From Dyadobacter endophyticus (GTDB taxonomy: Bacteria > Bacteroidota > Bacteroidia > Cytophagales > Spirosomataceae): a stretch of 64,000 bases of DNA. The position numbers were made by a program, and so were the translations under genes. This document shows, piece after piece, positions 25,560-33,764 of this stretch (positions are counted from its first letter, which is position 1; each line of letters opens with the position of its first letter). The notes under the pieces are model-generated. The model ran no database searches. It was given only the letters and a program-made list of their open reading frames with translations, and had not been told where the DNA came from. Where the stretch lies: positions 248,001 to 312,000 of the forward strand of contig NZ_BMIA01000001.1 in NCBI RefSeq assembly GCF_014641595.1. Direction: 5' to 3'.

Positions 25560-27729
25560 AAAGCCAAAAAAGGGATTTTCCAGAAGGAAATTTCTGGCCC
25601 GTTCCGGTGCAACAATACTCGGGTCGGTTGCCTTACTTTATTTTGGACGGTCCAGAGTTCGCGGTGCGCTGAGCAATTTGGCCGCTGGTATGAAGTTTGA
25701 CTCCGGCGTCACTGATTTTGATCCGACGGTGTGGTTTGAGGTTAATGCCGACAATACCATCACATTGAAGTCTCCGAAAGTAGAAATGGGGCAGGGTATT
25801 TTTACAGGTTTTGCTATCCTGGCGGCCGAAGAACTCGATGTAGACTTTGCCGGTATCAAGGTCGTTCATGCATCGACGTTATCGGGCCCGCAAAGCACCG
25901 CGAGCACCGGAATGAGCAACAGCACCGCTTCTTTGTACACTGGTATCAGAGAAGTGGCTGCCACATTGCGGGAAACCTTAAAACTGGCCGCATCGAAGTT
26001 ATGGGGCGTTCCAATAACCACTTTGCAAACTGCCGATGGTGTGATCACATCCGGAAGCCATCGGGCGACTTATGCAGAAATAGCGCAGCAAACCAAAAAA
26101 TGGAAGCTGGCTCAAACTCCTGCTTTACGTCCGGCATCCACTTTTAAACTGATCGGTAAGGAGCACAAACGGGTCGATGCCGAGGAAAAAGTATTGGGCA
26201 AAGCAGTTTATGGAATTGATACGGACATTCCCGGAATGCTTTACGGTTCCGTTTTGTATTGTCCGTACTTTGGCGGTGAGGTAAAAACGGCGGATACCTC
26301 GCGTGCCTCAGATAGCCCTGGCGTCTTAAAGATTGTTCAGGATAAGCAGTGGATTGGTGTGGTGGCGAGAACAAGGTATGCAGCGGAGCAAGCTGTCTCA
26401 AAAATTGAAGTCTCCTGGGCTTTTGAACCAAATTATTCAACAAGGGACGCAATTGAGGCTATTACGGTAGGCAATGGAGTGGCAGTAGTTATGCAAGACG
26501 AAGGCGATGCTACGGTCGACTCAAAAAGTGAACGGATGATCGGTGAGTACCGGACCCCGCTTGGCTATCATGCGTCCATGGAACCCAGTGTAATGATTGC
26601 AGATGTATCTGGCGAAACCGTAACATTATATGCCTCTACACAGAATTCAGCTTTCATGCGCGAAACTATTGCCGCTGAAACTGATTTCAAAGAGGAAAAT
26701 ATTGAAATTATTCCAAGATTCATCGGAGGAGGATTTGGACGTAGGGGATACAAACACAATGGAATTGAGGCTGTCAAACTTTCCAAAGCTGCGGGTAAGC
26801 CGGTACACCTGCTTTATACCAGGCAACAGGAATTTCAAAACGGACATGTAAGGCCCAACACGCATCATATCATTCACGGCCAATTGGATACAAACGGTAA
26901 AGTTTCGGTTTTACAACATGAATTTGCGACTGGCTCTATGGCATTCTTAGCTGTTCCCATCGCAAAAACCATCATTGGAGCCGACTTCCCGGCGGCGGGT
27001 CACGGAGCCAGGATTCCCTATACCATTCCAAACAAAACCACCAAAATATGGGGCGGTGATCTCCCTTTTCAGACCGGTTTGTGGCGGGGTGTAGGCATGT
27101 TTGCCAATACATTTGCTATGGAAAGCTTTATGGATGAAATGGCAGAGAGGGCAGGCGTTGACCCCTTAAAATTTAGAATTGAACATTGCGGCAACACTGA
27201 ACTGCTGCAACGCCGTAAAAAGTTGTTATTGAAGCTTGGAGAAGAGGGCGGATGGAATACACCTAAAACTGATTCGCTTGGTCGGGGCATAGCGGTCTGT
27301 GAGGACCGGGGTACCATATCGGCGGCGTTGGTTGAGGTACAAATTATAGATAAAAAAATAAAGGTCACAAGAGTCGTCCAAGCCATTGATGCGGGAATAA
27401 TCGTAAATCCAAACGGTGTCAGACAGCAGGTAGAGGGAGCCACGATCATGGCCATCAGCGCTGCCATTTATGAAGAGGCTACGATTGAAAACAGTCAGTT
27501 TGTGCAAACAAATTTTGTTGATTATCAGGTAGCTACGCTCAGGGATACGCCTCAAATCGAGGTGATCATCCAGGGAAGTCTGGAATTGCCCTCTGGTGTG
27601 GGAGAACCTCCAATTTCGCCTGTGGCGCCCGCTATTGCTAATGCTATTTACAATCTATCCGGGATACGTCTAAGATCGCTTCCATTGCAGGCCGCATTGG
27701 AGGCTCATTACCGGGATTCAGAAAAATAG
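25543..27729 (+). CDS. Molybdopterin-binding subunit, xanthine dehydrogenase family (IorB-like)
   Basis: 728 residues, overlapping the iron-sulfur gene by 17 bp. The N-terminus SRRKFLARSGATILGS is a twin-arginine signal (RRKFL), so the enzyme is exported folded to the periplasm. Motifs: KVEMGQGIFTGFAILAAEEL, STGMSNSTASLY, FIGGGFGRRGYKHNG, TGLWRGVGMFANTFA and LPSGVGEPPISPVAPA, with Glu of GVGEPP in the position of the catalytic Glu. Related to isoquinoline 1-oxidoreductase and aldehyde oxidases; substrate unknown. No dedicated cytochrome gene is adjacent. Confidence 0.93.
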   Translation: MKVSTEKPKKGFSRRKFLARSGATILGSVALLYFGRSRVRGALSNLAAGMKFDSGVTDFDPTVWFEVNADNTITLKSPKVEMGQGIFTGFAILAAEELDVDFAGIKVVHASTLSGPQSTASTGMSNSTASLYTGIREVAATLRETLKLAASKLWGVPITTLQTADGVITSGSHRATYAEIAQQTKKWKLAQTPALRPASTFKLIGKEHKRVDAEEKVLGKAVYGIDTDIPGMLYGSVLYCPYFGGEVKTADTSRASDSPGVLKIVQDKQWIGVVARTRYAAEQAVSKIEVSWAFEPNYSTRDAIEAITVGNGVAVVMQDEGDATVDSKSERMIGEYRTPLGYHASMEPSVMIADVSGETVTLYASTQNSAFMRETIAAETDFKEENIEIIPRFIGGGFGRRGYKHNGIEAVKLSKAAGKPVHLLYTRQQEFQNGHVRPNTHHIIHGQLDTNGKVSVLQHEFATGSMAFLAVPIAKTIIGADFPAAGHGARIPYTIPNKTTKIWGGDLPFQTGLWRGVGMFANTFAMESFMDEMAERAGVDPLKFRIEHCGNTELLQRRKKLLLKLGEEGGWNTPKTDSLGRGIAVCEDRGTISAALVEVQIIDKKIKVTRVVQAIDAGIIVNPNGVRQQVEGATIMAISAAIYEEATIENSQFVQTNFVDYQVATLRDTPQIEVIIQGSLELPSGVGEPPISPVAPAIANAIYNLSGIRLRSLPLQAALEAHYRDSEK

Positions 27730-28127
27730 AATAGTTAATCAACACTAATCTGATGGCAATGGAGTGATTTAGCTCTCCAGGTTTCCTGGTGGCTTTGTGT
27801 AGGTACAGTTAAAATAAAGGTGGGAGTTTATGACTTCCACCTTTATAGTTGATTTAGTCATTGACAGCAAAGCATCAACGCCTATAAAAACTCCGTTATT
27901 TTGCCCTTTGCGGAAGCATGTTCCGGTAGTAGCGACTTTCAGTTAAACAATTGAACAAACTTCTGATATCCAGGCTGCATCATCGGCGGGTAAATCACTT
28001 GACCGTAGAGACAATACGTTCCTGCAACGGAAGGGGCACGCGACGATTGTCCAGCATTATAATGTGGTGAACCCTTTTCTTGTCGTCATGAGCTGGAAAA
28101 AGGAATGGCTAAATTAACCATTCCCAT
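27730..28127. other. Intergenic region between convergent units
   Basis: 398 bp. It contains a strong hairpin (27816-27844, separate entry) and otherwise nothing recognisable. The last 120 bp (around 28000-28110) read openly in places but match no family I know. Confidence 0.6.
27816..27850 (+). terminator. Probable terminator of the molybdenum hydroxylase operon
   Basis: 11-bp stem with one G-T pair: AAAGGTGGGAG (27816-27826) against CTTCCACCTTT (27834-27844), loop of 7, followed by ATAGTTGATTT. It lies 86 bp after the operon. The T-run is short, so it may act in both directions. Confidence 0.55.
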
Positions 28128-28451
28128 TTATCCTGTAATTCTCAACGACTGTATCAAATCATCAACTATTTCCAGGTGATAGCTCAATATAATAGGGCTT
28201 CCGTCAAATTTTCCCGAAGCCTCCGCCTTTAAAATGCTTTCCGTTCCTTTTTCTTCATAGCTGACAGGCTGCATGGTAGCCTCGTATCGCGCGTTGGCAT
28301 CCGCAATCCAAAGTTCTATCTCTTTCCGTCCTGTGTGCGTTTTGCCTTCATCATAGACTACGGCTGTTTCAGAAAAACAATTTGAGTAAGCAACGCTATC
28401 AAAGGCGTTTTGTGTCTTTACTAAGTCTGATACTACCTTCGGTAAGTTCAT
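28128..28451 (-). CDS. SnoaL-like / NTF2-fold polyketide-cyclase-like protein
   Basis: 107 residues. The pattern FDSVAYSNCFSETAVVYDEG, TGRKEIELWIADANARYE, EASGKFDGSPIILSYHLEI fits the NTF2-like superfamily (nuclear transport factor 2 family). These small cone folds bind a hydrophobic ligand or act as isomerases; no specific role. 18 bp downstream of a short-chain dehydrogenase, a frequent pairing. Confidence 0.8.
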   Translation of the reverse strand: MNLPKVVSDLVKTQNAFDSVAYSNCFSETAVVYDEGKTHTGRKEIELWIADANARYEATMQPVSYEEKGTESILKAEASGKFDGSPIILSYHLEIVDDLIQSLRITG

Positions 28452-28469
28452 ATTTTTTATGTAAGGATA

Positions 28470-29261
28470 TTAAATGGTTGGTACTGTGCCGCCGTCAATG
28501 ACAAAATTTGTTCCTGTTAAATAATTGGCTCTTGGTGAAACCAAAAAGCCAACCAATTCGGCTACTTCTTCCGGTTTGGCGGGCCTGCCGTAAGGTATCC
28601 CACCCAATGCATCTACGACACCTTGCTGAGCTTCTTCAACAGTACTATTAGCGTTTCTTGCGATCTCGCCCAACCAGGCTATCGATGCAGTAGTATTTAT
28701 CCATCCTGGTGAAACAGTCAGCACGCGGACACCTTTTGGCGTAACTTCATTCGATAAGCTTTTACTGTAATTGATCAACCCTGCTTTTGCAGCTGCATAT
28801 GGCAACGTAGAATCGTACAGCGGCAATATGGCTTGTATGGAAGCTATGTGAATAATAACACCGCTTTTCCGATCGATCATTTGCGGCAAAAATCCTCTGT
28901 CAAGCCGGACAGGAGCAAGTAAATTAGCTTGCAGAGTTGATATCCAATCCTGATCATTCAATGCTGAAAAACCACCGGCGGGTGTTGATGAACCACCCAG
29001 ATTGTTTACAAGGATATCCAGCCTACCATAAGTTGATAGCACCTCGCTTATCACCTTTTGTGATCCTTCTGCCTTACTTAAATCCGAAGGAATGAAATGA
29101 AAATTGCTGTTTTCCTGTTCCGGTGCGTTTCTTGCGGTAATAATAACCGTTGCACCAGCTTGTACAAGCCTTTCTGCAATTGCCTTTCCGGCCCCTTTTG
29201 TACCTCCTGTTACCAAGGCGATCTTGCCTGATAGCTCATTGTTGAACTTAAACTGTTCCAT
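28470..29261 (-). CDS. Short-chain dehydrogenase/reductase
   Basis: 263 residues. Motifs TGGTKGAGKAIAERL, NNLGGSSTPAGGF, HIASIQAILPLYDSTLPYAA (Ser and Tyr) with AAAKAGLINYSKSL, and TVSPGWINTTAS. It is divergent from the HxlR gene at 29402; the spacer carries TTGTCC repeats that may be the repressor site. AT-richer than the surrounding backbone. Confidence 0.9.
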   Translation of the reverse strand: MEQFKFNNELSGKIALVTGGTKGAGKAIAERLVQAGATVIITARNAPEQENSNFHFIPSDLSKAEGSQKVISEVLSTYGRLDILVNNLGGSSTPAGGFSALNDQDWISTLQANLLAPVRLDRGFLPQMIDRKSGVIIHIASIQAILPLYDSTLPYAAAKAGLINYSKSLSNEVTPKGVRVLTVSPGWINTTASIAWLGEIARNANSTVEEAQQGVVDALGGIPYGRPAKPEEVAELVGFLVSPRANYLTGTNFVIDGGTVPTI

Positions 29262-29264
29262 CTA

Positions 29265-29297
29265 TTGTCCTACTTTTAAGAATTGATTATAGGACAA
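29265..29297. promoter_or_regulatory. Candidate HxlR operator (inverted repeat)
   Basis: TTGTCCTA (29265-29272) and TAGGACAA (29290-29297), an 8-bp perfect inverted repeat with a 17-bp spacer, just upstream of the dehydrogenase start. A third TATTGTCC copy at 29365-29372 overlaps the -33 element of the HxlR promoter, consistent with autoregulation. Confidence 0.5.
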
Positions 29298-29366
29298 AAT
29301 TGACGTATAAAAGAAGTTGAGACAAGTACGGCATTACGATTCATATAGGGATAAATTATTCTCCTA

Positions 29367-29397
29367 TTGTCCAAATCGGAACATACGCTTATGTTTG
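29367..29397 (+). promoter_or_regulatory. HxlR gene promoter
   Basis: TTG (29367-29369), 20-bp spacer, TATGTTTG (29390-29397): a full match to the Bacteroidota TTTG/TAnnTTTG consensus. The ATG is 4 nt after the box, so the message would be leaderless or nearly so. Confidence 0.65.
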
Positions 29398-29401
29398 CAT
29401 T

Positions 29402-29788
29402 ATGTATGAGAGAAAAACGATACCGAACTTGAATTGTGGACTTGATCTGATAGGTGAGGTCCTTTACGGCAAATGGAAAATCCGTTTGCTGTGGTTTATC
29501 AATGAGGGTCATAAACGCCCAAGCGAATTGCAGCGCAAAATCCCCGACGCTTCACGCAGGGTTTTGAATATTCAGTTGAAAGAATTGGAGGAACATGAAC
29601 TGATTACGAGAAAAATTTATCCCGTTGTACCGCCAAAAGTAGAATACAGCCTTACCGATTTTGGTAAGACGATGATCCCTGTGATTGCCGCATTAGGGCA
29701 ATGGAGTAATGAACATGAAGACCGTTTACGGGATGTAATTTTAAGACATGCTGTAAATTCCGATTTGGACGTACCCATAGTAAGTTAA
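29402..29788 (+). CDS. HxlR-family transcriptional regulator (near 28470)
   Basis: 128 residues, one winged helix: NLNCGLDLIGEVLYGKWKI, RLLWFINEGHKRPSELQRKI, PDASRRVLNIQLKELEEHEL and the wing PPKVEYSLTDFG. The Cys in LNCGLD matches the redox-sensing position of some HxlR proteins. Likely controls the divergent dehydrogenase and SnoaL pair. Confidence 0.9.
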   Translation: MYERKTIPNLNCGLDLIGEVLYGKWKIRLLWFINEGHKRPSELQRKIPDASRRVLNIQLKELEEHELITRKIYPVVPPKVEYSLTDFGKTMIPVIAALGQWSNEHEDRLRDVILRHAVNSDLDVPIVS

Positions 29789-29957
29789 TCTGTATATCAG
29801 TACAATAGCTCTAATCTTTGAGTTTCTATACTACGAGGTATGTATATGTGGACAGACTTGAAGTAGGCAATAATCTTCTTCGCTAAACGATCTATTTATT
29901 TTTTAAAGTTAATGCAACCAACTATTTGTTAGCAGCGGACGGTCCCGTTTTTTTCAA

Positions 29958-30193
29958 TTAACTCGGTTGGCCTAAGGCCAAATGTTTTTTGAAGGTGAAT
30001 GAGAAGTGCGACAGATTTTCAAAACCGACTTCCAGATAAATTTCCGAAGGCCGCATCTCCCTTTTTGAAATCAGATAATGTGCTTGCTCCAAATGCTTGT
30101 GTTAAAACCACTTTTCGGGCGTCGTTTCAAAAATCTTTGTAAAATCCCGTTTGAGTGTCGACAGGCTGCGACCCGTGAGTTGGGGCATCCAAT
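29958..30193 (-). pseudogene. AraC regulator remnant with nonsense codon
   Basis: Minus-strand translation from about 30190 gives QLTGRSLSTLKRDFTKIF, ETTPEKWF, an in-frame TAA, then HKHLEQAHYLISKREMRPSE, IYLEVGFENLSHFSFTFKKH and a stop at 29958. It aligns throughout with the DNA-binding end of the gene at 13379 (GRSLTTFKKDF...GFEDLSHFSF), with the TAA replacing one codon. The whole N-terminal domain is missing. Confidence 0.75.
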
Positions 30194-30393
30194 GGCAGCC
30201 TGATTACTACCAGACAGTTTATGGCTATTTCCAGGCTGCCGTTGCGAAAAAAGCCCCGGATAATTCATCATCGAGAATGCCAAGCTGTTGTCCGCTTTCT
30301 AAGGCCATTGATCAATTAAATCTGCATCTACGTAAATCATTTTTGGGGGGTAACCAAAAACAGTGCTGTTTTAGTGCCAAATCAGGACACCAA

Positions 30394-31485
30394 ATGAAGC
30401 TGTCTAAAAAAATACCGACCCTCATCTTGTCACTAGGACTGACTGTGCTTAGCTCCGTCTGGATTGCCGGGAATGCCCAGGGTGATCACCCCGCCAAAGG
30501 CGAACTGGTGACCCAAAATTTGATTTCAGAGATATTGAAGGAGAACAAGATCGGTATAAATCCCGAACGAAACCTGAAAGTATATCTCCCAACGGGCTAC
30601 CACAGTTCTACCAGACGTTACCCGGTTGTGTATTTGCTTCACAATATCTTCTGGAACAATGACCGCATGTTTGAGGATGGACGGATTATGGAGCTGATCG
30701 ACAGTGCTTTCGGTAGTGGTCTTGTCGGGGAGTTTATTCTGGTCGCCCCAGACTATCGCACGGTAACTACCGGAAGCATTTACGATAATTCGCCGGTAAG
30801 CGGCCGGTGGTTGGATTACACGACCGAGGAAGTCATACCACTGATCGACCGAAAATTCCGGACAATCGCCAAAAGTGAAAGCAGGGCTGTGATCGGCGAG
30901 ATGATGGGCGGCAGAGGTGCTTTGAAGTTTGCGATGGCGCGACCGGATGTGTTTGGCTTGGTCTACGCAATGCACCCTGTCGCAACCGGCATGGGTGAGC
31001 TTCCATGGAGTTATTCACAGATCGACTGGAAAAAGATTTATGATCAAAAAACAACTTCGCCGGCAAGCCTGGACGGAATTGCACAAATCTTTGTTGCTGT
31101 CTGCCAGACTTATCTTCCCAACCCTGACCGACCGCCATACTATTGTGACTTTTTTATGCAGCCCGAAGGGAATACGTTCATACCCAATCCTATTAATATG
31201 GCCAAGGCAAGGCGCGGCTTTATCATTGGGGAGTCGTTGGATGAATACACAGATAACCTGAAAAAGCTCCGAGGGCTGGCCTTTGATTGGGGAAGGTTTG
31301 ATGCCATCTACGCACATGTGGATTCCAATCGTGAGCTCAGCAGAAAATTGCAGGACCTGGGTATTACCCATCAGGCGGAAGAGTATGCCGGCGGGCCGAA
31401 CGAAAATACGTGGAGCCAGGGGGGGAGGTTTTATCAACGCGTGTTGCCTTTTTTGGCGGCCAAAATGGACTTTGGGGAGAAATAG
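30394..31485 (+). CDS. Alpha/beta-hydrolase-fold esterase-like protein lacking the usual Ser
   Basis: 363 residues from ATG 30394 with a signal sequence ending near GNAQGD; the longer frame from 30151 runs antisense over the AraC remnant. The fold is clear: NLKVYLPTGYHSSTRRYPVV, YLLHNIFWNNDRMFEDGRIM, LVAPDYRTV and the nucleophile elbow. There, families of this type read GLSMGG, but this protein reads GEMMGG, putting Met170 in the place of Ser. The acid and His region (EEYAGGPNENTWSQGGRFYQ) is present. Either a pseudo-enzyme or an enzyme with another nucleophile. Exported. Confidence 0.82.
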   Translation: MKLSKKIPTLILSLGLTVLSSVWIAGNAQGDHPAKGELVTQNLISEILKENKIGINPERNLKVYLPTGYHSSTRRYPVVYLLHNIFWNNDRMFEDGRIMELIDSAFGSGLVGEFILVAPDYRTVTTGSIYDNSPVSGRWLDYTTEEVIPLIDRKFRTIAKSESRAVIGEMMGGRGALKFAMARPDVFGLVYAMHPVATGMGELPWSYSQIDWKKIYDQKTTSPASLDGIAQIFVAVCQTYLPNPDRPPYYCDFFMQPEGNTFIPNPINMAKARRGFIIGESLDEYTDNLKKLRGLAFDWGRFDAIYAHVDSNRELSRKLQDLGITHQAEEYAGGPNENTWSQGGRFYQRVLPFLAAKMDFGEK

Positions 31486-31772
31486 TAGGAGCGTTTGTAT
31501 CGAACCGAAATCAAATTGATTCATTTCATTCGGAATTCGCATGGAGAGAGTCTGTGTGAAAGCCGAATCTTGGTCGGAAAACAGATTCTGTAAGGCTAAC
31601 ATAAGTGAGCACAAAAAGCATATTTTTCTATCCAATGAACTGGGTGAAGTCGGAACTGTTCGGAATTTCCGAACAGTTCCGACTATAAGCAACGAAGTGT
31701 TGACATGCCAACAAAAAATCTCGTCACCAGCATACTATCGATGCATTTGATCAAGCTTTTTTAGAGAACTAA
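31486..31772. other. Convergent intergenic region with long palindrome
   Basis: 287 bp between convergent genes, containing the perfect palindrome at 31649-31683 and no recognisable gene. Confidence 0.6.
31649..31683. repeat. Perfect 35-bp palindrome
   Basis: Arms GTCGGAACTGTTCGGAA and TTCCGAACAGTTCCGAC are perfect 17-base reverse complements around a single T. It lies between the stops of the esterase-like gene and hipT. No T-run follows on either side, so a simple rho-independent terminator is unlikely, though a bidirectional RNA hairpin is possible. Confidence 0.85.
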
Positions 31773-32759
31773 CTAGGTATTCTGAAGCTGTTTGAGCCGG
31801 CCCTGATAAGCCTGCAGGTAATTTCGTTTTGTTGTCTGGTCAAGGAATGATGCAAAAATTAACTGCTCCACTTGTTCGGATCCGCTGAGCATACGTGAAA
31901 CTATTCCGTCCAATACTTTCGAATTAATTCCTGCTATCCGAGCTAGTAAGACAAATTGCTGTATCACCGTACCCTGGGCTAGTTTTTTGGGTAAAAGGCC
32001 GTCGTCCAGTGCAAAATCTTTATCGCCGATATGTATACGGCTATTGAGCAAATCATAAGCTGGACTCAAACGATAATCTCCCTGATCTGTTTCAAGCAAT
32101 GAGAAGTTTTTGAAATGCGCATCACCGTTAGAGAATAAATAGTTGAACATTACTGTGCGGAGCAATTTTGGTGATTCGACTGTGTAGGCGGGAACAAACT
32201 TTTGCATCAGCTCAAAAATATCTAGATAATTTCCTAAATATTTATAGTGTTCTCCATGGGTTTGGGGCGTGCGTCCCGCCAGTGATGCAAAATCATCTTG
32301 CGCACGTTTCCTGCCATCAGCAAGCCTGTCAAATCGTTTCGTAATGTAGGCCTGGGCTCCGTCCGCAAAAAAGATCAATGCGTTCTCCGCTGTTTCGATA
32401 CCATAAACCTGCCTGGCGATCTGCATAGTCAGATGTTCGTTGGCCGGCATCTGATCTGGCCGGCGACCGGCGGACGGTATCGGCTTTAAAATATAAGTTC
32501 CTTGCTCACCTTCTTCGATCAATCGTAGCTTATTCTTATCAAGGGTTACAGAAAACTTTTCCTGAACACCCGATATTGAGATCCGCTTGCGGTTTTCTTC
32601 AAAAAGTTCATCGGTATCTTGATTGGTCGTCGGCGAACGATAACTCAGGATATGGCTTACACGCTTACCATCGAAGACCCGCTTTAGGCAATTTTTGCTA
32701 TAAGTGTCATAGCCCGGCGCCAATGTGCCTGGGCAAAATTTAATATCCGGTAAGCTCAT
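31773..32759 (-). CDS. hipT: HipT-like kinase toxin (HipA core kinase)
   Basis: 328 residues, HipA-fold protein kinase without the usual N-terminal subdomain. Motifs: RISISGVQEKFSV, in which Ser61 and Ser63 form the S-x-S loop described for HipT (in HipA the single Ser is autophosphorylated); ATP Lys92 in YILKP; catalytic FSNGDAHFKNFSL with Asp213 and Asn218; metal Asp236 in SPAYDLLNS. HipA kinases phosphorylate aminoacyl-tRNA synthetases and halt translation; HipT of E. coli O127 targets TrpS. The start overlaps hipS by 4 bp. Confidence 0.88.
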   Translation of the reverse strand: MSLPDIKFCPGTLAPGYDTYSKNCLKRVFDGKRVSHILSYRSPTTNQDTDELFEENRKRISISGVQEKFSVTLDKNKLRLIEEGEQGTYILKPIPSAGRRPDQMPANEHLTMQIARQVYGIETAENALIFFADGAQAYITKRFDRLADGRKRAQDDFASLAGRTPQTHGEHYKYLGNYLDIFELMQKFVPAYTVESPKLLRTVMFNYLFSNGDAHFKNFSLLETDQGDYRLSPAYDLLNSRIHIGDKDFALDDGLLPKKLAQGTVIQQFVLLARIAGINSKVLDGIVSRMLSGSEQVEQLIFASFLDQTTKRNYLQAYQGRLKQLQNT

Positions 32760-33085
32760 TGCTTTTCGATTTTAATAATTGTCACAGCTCCAATCGTGTC
32801 GCTTTTTGCAGTCGTGAGCAGCAAGCCAAAGTAGTCGTTTTGATCTATTCGGTTTAGGAGACATACCAATTGTTTATTGGAGCCTTCCGGTAACATGTTA
32901 TAGAAAAAAGGGAATAAGTATTCAGACTGATAGGCTTCAATCGTTTTTGGTAAAGTCAGACTGATAGCAGGTTTCGAACTTTCTTCTACCCATTCTTTGT
33001 GGTACTGGAACTCAAACGTACCGTTGTCATCTTGTGATAGAATACCAGCCTCTTCTCCCCTGAAAAGAACTTTTGCAGCTCTCAT
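32756..33085 (-). CDS. hipS: HipS-like protein (detached HipA N-terminal subdomain)
   Basis: 109 residues matching the HipA N-subdomain 1: VLFRGEEAGILSQDDNGTFE, FQYHKEWVEESSKPAISLTL, PLPF-like region YLFPFFYNMLPEGSNKQLVC. In one-piece HipA this is fused to the kinase; here it is a separate gene between hipB and hipT, as in the HipBST systems where HipS acts as the antitoxin. Overlaps both neighbours by 4 bp, so stoichiometric expression is expected. Confidence 0.87.
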   Translation of the reverse strand: MRAAKVLFRGEEAGILSQDDNGTFEFQYHKEWVEESSKPAISLTLPKTIEAYQSEYLFPFFYNMLPEGSNKQLVCLLNRIDQNDYFGLLLTTAKSDTIGAVTIIKIEKQ

Positions 33086-33297
33086 GGATTAATTGTTTTT
33101 TTTACGCTTAGCGTGATTTCAAGGCCTAGGGCGTCACACAGCTTTTTCAGTGTTGATAAAGTAGGGTTGCCTCTGCCAGACTCAAATTTTTTTAAAGCGC
33201 CCAGCGCTACACCAGATAAGTCGGAAAGTGCTTTTTGCGTAACCTGCAGTGATTCCCGCCTTGCTTTGATCGCCTCTATGATAGATAAAAAGTGCAT
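33082..33297 (-). CDS. hipB: HipB-like helix-turn-helix protein
   Basis: 71 residues, XRE-type HTH: VTQKALSDLSGVALGALKKF, ESGRGNPTLSTLKKLCDALG, LEITLSVKK. First gene of hipBST. The start codon (33295-33297) lies inside operator 1, so binding would block translation start and transcription alike. HipB proteins of this type bind palindromic operators and repress the operon. Confidence 0.88.
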   Translation of the reverse strand: MHFLSIIEAIKARRESLQVTQKALSDLSGVALGALKKFESGRGNPTLSTLKKLCDALGLEITLSVKKTINP

Positions 33298-33312
33298 TAT
33301 AGTGTTCTTTTT
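33287..33312. promoter_or_regulatory. HipB operator 1
   Basis: AAAAAGTGCA, 6-bp gap, TGTTCTTTTT. Overlaps the hipB start codon. Same half-site and gap as operators 2 and 3, two mismatches between the arms. Confidence 0.72.
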
Positions 33313-33347
33313 TGTGTAAAGGTATTGTTTTTTTGCGAGTTCTCTAT

Positions 33348-33373
33348 AAAAAGTACATTATGATGTACTTTTG
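33348..33373. promoter_or_regulatory. HipB operator 2
   Basis: AAAAAGTACA, 6-bp gap, TGTACTTTTG. Within it AAAAGTACAT and ATGTACTTTT form a perfect inverted repeat (33349-33372). Centre is 61 bp from the centre of operator 1. Confidence 0.78.
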
Positions 33374-33407
33374 TGAAGTGAGCTGATCTGAGGTAGAGCA
33401 TTAGTCG

Positions 33408-33433
33408 AAAAAGTACACTAAAATATACTTTTT
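33408..33433. promoter_or_regulatory. HipB operator 3
   Basis: AAAAAGTACA, 6-bp gap, TATACTTTTT, one arm mismatch. Centre is 60 bp beyond operator 2, so the three sites are spaced by about six helical turns. Confidence 0.75.
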
Positions 33434-33522
33434 TAAAAGGTCAAGTGGAGATCCGGCGAAACAGGATTTTTCATCACTATCAATGGCTTGCGGTTGTAGA
33501 TCCTGGTGTACCAAATACCACT

Positions 33523-33762
33523 CTAATGTAAAGAAATTAATGAACCACGATAACTATGCTTCATTCCGCCAGGCATTACAACCCGCATTTGGTAGGTAAA
33601 TAAACCTTCAGCAACAATTCCCCTGTAGGTGCCTTTCCAGAGCGTTCCGTGGCTTTCATTCCAGTAGTGGCTATCGGGATAGCTCGCCGTATATCGCGGT
33701 CCCGACAGGGAAGGATGTTTACAGACCTGAACGATGGATAGATAACGCATTGTTTTTCCCAT
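33523..33762 (-). pseudogene. Possible gliding-motility/T9SS C-terminal domain fragment
   Basis: The minus strand reads WNESHGTLWKGTYRGIVAEG, LFTYQMRVVMPGGMKHSYRG and SLISLH with a stop at 33523. The pattern of W-x-GTY-G...G-x-Y-Y...G...G-x-I resembles the type B sorting domain (gliding motility-associated C-terminal). Upstream no matching body of a protein exists, and the frame collides head-on with the ExoIII fragment. Tentative. Confidence 0.4.
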
Positions 33763-33764
33763 AG

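Noticed and set aside
30151..30393. N-terminal extension of the esterase-like gene from 30151
   Set aside because: It lies antisense to the AraC remnant and puts about 80 unrelated residues before a good signal peptide at 30394.
31649..31683. 35-bp palindrome as intrinsic terminator
   Set aside because: No T-run on either side; kept as a palindrome of unknown function.
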